Shown piece after piece: positions 15,283 to 17,462 of a stretch of DNA of 17,462 nt; the stretch's first letter is position 1; each line of letters begins with the position of its first letter. Both the position numbers and the translations under genes were made by a program. The notes under the pieces are model-generated. The model searched no databases, was not told the origin of the DNA, and saw only the letters and a list, made by a program, of their open reading frames with translations. This DNA comes from OMOG01 sp041485845. Its GTDB lineage: Bacteria; Acidobacteriota; Terriglobia; Bryobacterales; Bryobacteraceae. The DNA lies in NCBI GenBank assembly GCA_041485845.1, contig JBGPKH010000116.1:1-17462 (forward strand). Direction: 5' to 3'.

Positions 15283-15432
15283 ATGAACAGCAATCGCAAG
15301 TTTTGGCCCCTGGACGACAACTCCGAAGGCGAGATCTACGAGAACCTCGCCTGGGATCTCCCGGGCTTCCGTGGCCGCAAGTCCAGGCCGCAAGACCAGG
15401 CCGCAGGTAAATCCCGGCAGAAAACGTCGTAA
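15283..15432 (+). CDS. Small orphan protein of 49 residues
   Basis: The ATG at 15283 is preceded by AGGA at suitable distance (TAGGAAACTA before ATG). The product has an acidic, aromatic N-terminal half (FWPLDDNSEGEIYENLAWDL) and a strongly basic C-terminal tail (GRKSRPQDQAAGKSRQKTS). It has no signal peptide, membrane helix or cysteine. No family is recognised. A longer in-frame form from 15193 is possible but would run across the promoter-like box. The combination of extended -10 box, ribosome site and sharp charge segregation supports a real gene. It may share a transcript with the OmpA-domain gene 123 bases downstream. Confidence 0.55.
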   Translation: MNSNRKFWPLDDNSEGEIYENLAWDLPGFRGRKSRPQDQAAGKSRQKTS

Positions 15433-15555
15433 TCAGGTAAAGCTTACATAACGTTACCGTGGTGAAACTCGGCGTGGGCGAATACCCGGTTGAAAAATCG
15501 TGTCTTCCAAACAACGGCGCATGGATTGCTCAGGCCAAACCGAGGTTTTTGAACT

Positions 15556-16323
15556 ATGAGAGCTTTCCTTGCGACGTGCATCGTGACGGGCGTTATGCTC
15601 GCCGGTGGCTGCGCGACCAAAAAGTATGTCCGCAACACCACTTCTCCCATTCAGGCGAAAGTCGATCAGGTGGGCGAGCAGACTACCCAAAACAGTCAAC
15701 AAATCAATGATACCCGCGGCCAGGTAAAACAGGTTGACGAGCGGGCGCAGAGCGGCATCAGCGCTGCCCAGGAGCGCGCTTCCAGCGCCGATCAACACGC
15801 CGCCACCGCCGATCAGCATGCCGGCGAGGCGATGAATAAGGCTGCGCAGGCAGCCCAGGTGGGCGAGCAGAATACGGAGGCGCTGGCCAGTCTGCGGCAA
15901 GTGGTGTCGAATCTCGACGACTACAAAATGCAGACCTCGGTGAGCGTGCCCTTCAAGTTCGACAAGTACATGCTGACGCCGGATGCCAAACAAGACCTGG
16001 ACAAACTTGCCAGCGATGTGCAATCGGGCAAACGGTTCTTCATCGCGGTGGAAGGCTACACCGACAGCACCGGTTCCAAGGCGTATAACGAAGCTCTCAG
16101 CCGGAAGCGCGCGGACGCCGTGGTGGAGTACCTGGTGGCCAAACACAACATACCGATCTATCGGATTCACATGATCGGGCTGGGCCAGGAGAGGCCGGTG
16201 GATGAGGCTCGTAATCGCGCAGCCCGGGCCAAGAACCGTCGCGTGGAAGTGAAGGTCTTCAGCGCCGACCAGGCTACGGCGCCGCTGAACACCAACAGTA
16301 CCGCGAGCCGCTCGCAGCAGTAG
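15556..16323 (+). CDS. OmpA-family lipoprotein with alanine-rich coiled coil
   Basis: The 255-residue protein begins with a lipoprotein signal ending MLAGGC (lipid-bearing C19), so it is expected to be anchored in the outer membrane facing the periplasm. Residues about 30-120 form a heptad-like Ala/Gln-rich region (AQERASSADQHAATADQHAG) similar to the alanine-zipper coils of Lpp-like proteins. Residues about 129-236 are an OmpA C-terminal domain that binds peptidoglycan: FKFDKYMLTPDA, VEGYTDSTGS with D170, LSRKRADAV, and KNRRVEV with R228/R229, the Asp and Arg expected to contact diaminopimelate. A weak GAGG lies about 10 bases before ATG. The role is probably to tether outer membrane to cell wall. 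Transcription ends at the strong terminator just downstream. Confidence 0.93.
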   Translation: MRAFLATCIVTGVMLAGGCATKKYVRNTTSPIQAKVDQVGEQTTQNSQQINDTRGQVKQVDERAQSGISAAQERASSADQHAATADQHAGEAMNKAAQAAQVGEQNTEALASLRQVVSNLDDYKMQTSVSVPFKFDKYMLTPDAKQDLDKLASDVQSGKRFFIAVEGYTDSTGSKAYNEALSRKRADAVVEYLVAKHNIPIYRIHMIGLGQERPVDEARNRAARAKNRRVEVKVFSADQATAPLNTNSTASRSQQ

Positions 16324-16359
16324 TAGCGAATATCCACGGGAAAGGTAGGCAGGTTCACG

Positions 16360-16389
16360 GAGCCGCCCGCGGGCAGGCGGCTCTTTTTT
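16360..16389 (+). terminator. Rho-independent terminator of the OmpA-family lipoprotein gene
   Basis: GAGCCGCC (16360-16367) pairs perfectly with GGCGGCTC (16376-16383) around an 8-base loop and is followed at once by six T (16384-16389). The direction is plus. It sits 37 bases past the stop and just before the convergent gene end at 16396. Confidence 0.9.
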
Positions 16390-16395
16390 CGTCCC

Positions 16396-17085
16396 TCAGG
16401 CGCGACGAAGTTTTCGATCGACAGGCGTTCGGAATGCCTGCCACCAAATGAAAAGAAACAGCAGGTTTGTCAACACGGCCAGCACTCCTCCGGCTAGCGA
16501 CAGCGGCCGCGACCGGTTGCGTATTGCCAGATCCCGGAGGGACTGCCCGATGGCTTCCCCGGTGAACTGAATTCCCAAGCCGCCACTCAGCATGAGCAGT
16601 TGTGGCTCCTTTTTGCGTTGCGTCACCAGCAGGGTCCACAGGACCAGATCGAGGATCGCGGCGCAGAAATTCAAGTCACGAGTCCACGGCGTCATCCATT
16701 CCCCGACGTTTATATGCACGCTGTAATGGACCAGGAAGGAAATGCCGGCGATGAGAGCGGCGCCGGCGATCAAGAACACACGCACCATCCTGCGCGACCG
16801 GAGCGCGGCGGTTCCCTGGTACAGCAAACTCATGACGACCAGATAGACCATCAACTGCATCACGCCATCAATGATCCAAAAGATATCGACCAGCGCAGAC
16901 GTGTTGGTACCCAGGACATACTTGAGAGCGGGCTGGAGTTCAACCACCGTGGTCAGGAAATCGATGATTATGTAAGCGAAGATAAACGGAAAACGGCGAT
17001 ACCCGCCGCGCAGCATGGCGCGGATAATCAACAGTTCCAGAGGAAGGTTTACCAGCAGCGCGCAGATCTGGATAGCGAGGCGCAT
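16396..17085 (-). CDS. Seven-helix integral membrane protein of unknown function
   Basis: The 229-residue product has seven hydrophobic helices (about 3-24, 32-50, 64-90, 100-122, 138-156, 163-183, 197-218) joined by short loops with basic residues such as LRSRRM and TQRKK. There is no signal peptide, enzyme motif or ligand-binding signature that I recognise. The frame has strong codon-position bias and a clean single ORF. The ATG at 17085 has only a weak GGTAGTGG ahead of it. It converges with the OmpA-domain lipoprotein gene and is not obviously co-transcribed with the repeat-protein gene 145 bases upstream. A hypothetical membrane protein is the honest call. Confidence 0.8.
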   Translation of the reverse strand: MRLAIQICALLVNLPLELLIIRAMLRGGYRRFPFIFAYIIIDFLTTVVELQPALKYVLGTNTSALVDIFWIIDGVMQLMVYLVVMSLLYQGTAALRSRRMVRVFLIAGAALIAGISFLVHYSVHINVGEWMTPWTRDLNFCAAILDLVLWTLLVTQRKKEPQLLMLSGGLGIQFTGEAIGQSLRDLAIRNRSRPLSLAGGVLAVLTNLLFLFIWWQAFRTPVDRKLRRA

Positions 17086-17108
17086 CCACTACCAATTCTA
17101 GGCCTGCC

Positions 17109-17199
17109 AAGCTCAAGTCGTTGAGCTTTCTTGTGCCCGCCGTGGACCGCCGGCGGGACTTCGTGTGCACCGGTTCATGCCGCCACTGCCGAACCGGTG
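17109..17199. repeat. Cluster of three perfect hairpins in the intergenic spacer
   Basis: Three stems follow one another: AAGCTCAA/TTGAGCTT (17109-17128, loop 4), CCCGCCG/CGGCGGG (17136-17157, loop 8) and CACCGGTTC/GAACCGGTG (17168-17199, loop 14). They lie between the stop of the repeat protein (minus strand) and the start of the membrane-protein gene. None has a T-run for the minus direction; a short TCTT follows the first on the plus strand. Confidence 0.5.
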
Positions 17200-17230
17200 T
17201 CCCCCGAATCGGGAGGCGGAATTGGACCTT

Positions 17231-17462
17231 CTAGGCGTTCAGCGAGCCGCCGCCGCTGGGTGGGCTGGGCGGATCCCACGGATCGGGAGGCAGAATCGGT
17301 CCATGGGCGAACAGCGAGCCGCCGCCGCTGGGCGGGCTGGGCGGATCCCACGGATCGGGAGGCAGTATCGGTCCATGGGCGAACAGCGAGCTGCCGCGGC
17401 TGGGCGGGCTGGGCGGATCCCACGGATCGGGAGGCAGTCTCGGTCCATGGGCCACGGTGATC
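17231..17462 (-). CDS. C-terminal part of a proline-rich 24-residue-repeat protein (5' end beyond right edge)
   Basis: The last 76 codons are visible, ending at a TAG at 17231. The product consists of three units of 24 residues beginning AHGPILPPDPWDPPSPPS and ending GGGSLF, with the last unit ending GGGSLN before the final A. The minus-strand frame is preferred because two of the changes between the last two units are synonymous only here (ATA/ATT Ile and CCG/CCA Pro). The unit nearest the edge has substitutions I to R, G to R and G to S. The start, any signal peptide and the total repeat number are outside the window. No family is assigned. The motif could be an extended surface-exposed stalk, a ligand-binding repeat, or a precursor of repeated short peptides. 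Confidence 0.6.
   Translation of the reverse strand, partial: ITVAHGPRLPPDPWDPPSPPSRGSSLFAHGPILPPDPWDPPSPPSGGGSLFAHGPILPPDPWDPPSPPSGGGSLNA
17237..17452. repeat. Tandem array of three 72-bp units
   Basis: Units at 17237-17308, 17309-17380 and 17381-17452 have the same length exactly and differ at only a handful of bases each (for example GTTCAG/GAACAG, GGGTGGG/GGGCGGG, and AGAATC/AGTATC/AGTCTC). The length is a multiple of three, so unit gain or loss keeps the reading frame. A further eroded partial unit lies at about 17204-17236, beyond the stop codon. Confidence 0.9.

Noticed and set aside
15436..15458. GGTAA/TTACC inverted arms upstream of the OmpA-family lipoprotein gene
   Set aside because: Only five-base arms with a 13-base gap; expected by chance.
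17175..17423. Second minus-strand frame through the repeats (GSAQPAQRRR-type units)
   Set aside because: Unit differences are non-synonymous here, composition is typical of an out-of-frame shadow, and the frame opens only inside the array.
17237..17452. Repeat array considered as CRISPR
   Set aside because: Units of 72 bp are contiguous with no unique spacers between conserved repeats, and the period is a codon multiple.
17131..17460. Plus-strand frame through the 72-bp repeats (WADPTDREA-type units)
   Set aside because: In this frame the differences between units change amino acids, and no ribosome site precedes it; the opposite frame has synonymous changes and a proline-rich repeat.

Overview
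The window is GC-rich and gene-dense. Its gene content suggests a soil-type Acidobacteriota bacterium of the Solibacter/Bryobacter kind. Pointers are a kinase-like domain fused through one membrane helix to a TolB/PD40 propeller, a nucleotide-transporter-like protein fused to HEAT repeats, a large secreted HExxH metalloprotease with Gly/Arg-rich tracts, and a Tat-exported IorB-type molybdoenzyme. The taxonomic call is inference from family content. No rRNA, tRNA, CRISPR array, transposase or phage gene was found.

Layout. (1) Positions 1-6292, minus strand: the 5' part of a radical SAM enzyme running off the left edge; a translationally coupled IorA/IorB-type pair ([2Fe-2S] subunit and Tat-signal molybdopterin subunit); and a secreted zinc metalloprotease. 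(2) 6432-10291, plus strand: a secreted six-Asp-box (YCF48-like) propeller, then a 12-helix NTT/MFS-like transporter with a long HEAT-repeat tail. The divergent spacer before it carries two strong adjacent palindromes. (3) 10319-11930, minus strand: an SDR oxidoreductase, a tiny signal-peptide ORF overlapping its start by one base, and a MerR-family regulator with a clear sigma70-type promoter. (4) 12155-16323, plus strand: a small glycine-zipper membrane protein, a pseudokinase-TM-TolB propeller protein, a 49-residue orphan protein, and an OmpA-domain lipoprotein closed by a textbook intrinsic terminator. (5) 16396-17462, minus strand: a seven-helix membrane protein, and the 3' end of a proline-rich protein made of exact 72-bp (24-residue) tandem repeats that runs off the right edge.

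Most products are predicted to act at or beyond the membrane. Apart from the IorA/IorB pair, and perhaps the small ORF with the SDR, the genes look like independent units rather than one pathway. The items most worth following up are the radical SAM protein, whose extra Cys motifs resemble the tetraether/membrane-spanning-lipid synthase group; the kinase-like protein that has lost its N-lobe, HRD Asp and DFG; and the 24-residue repeat protein at the right edge.
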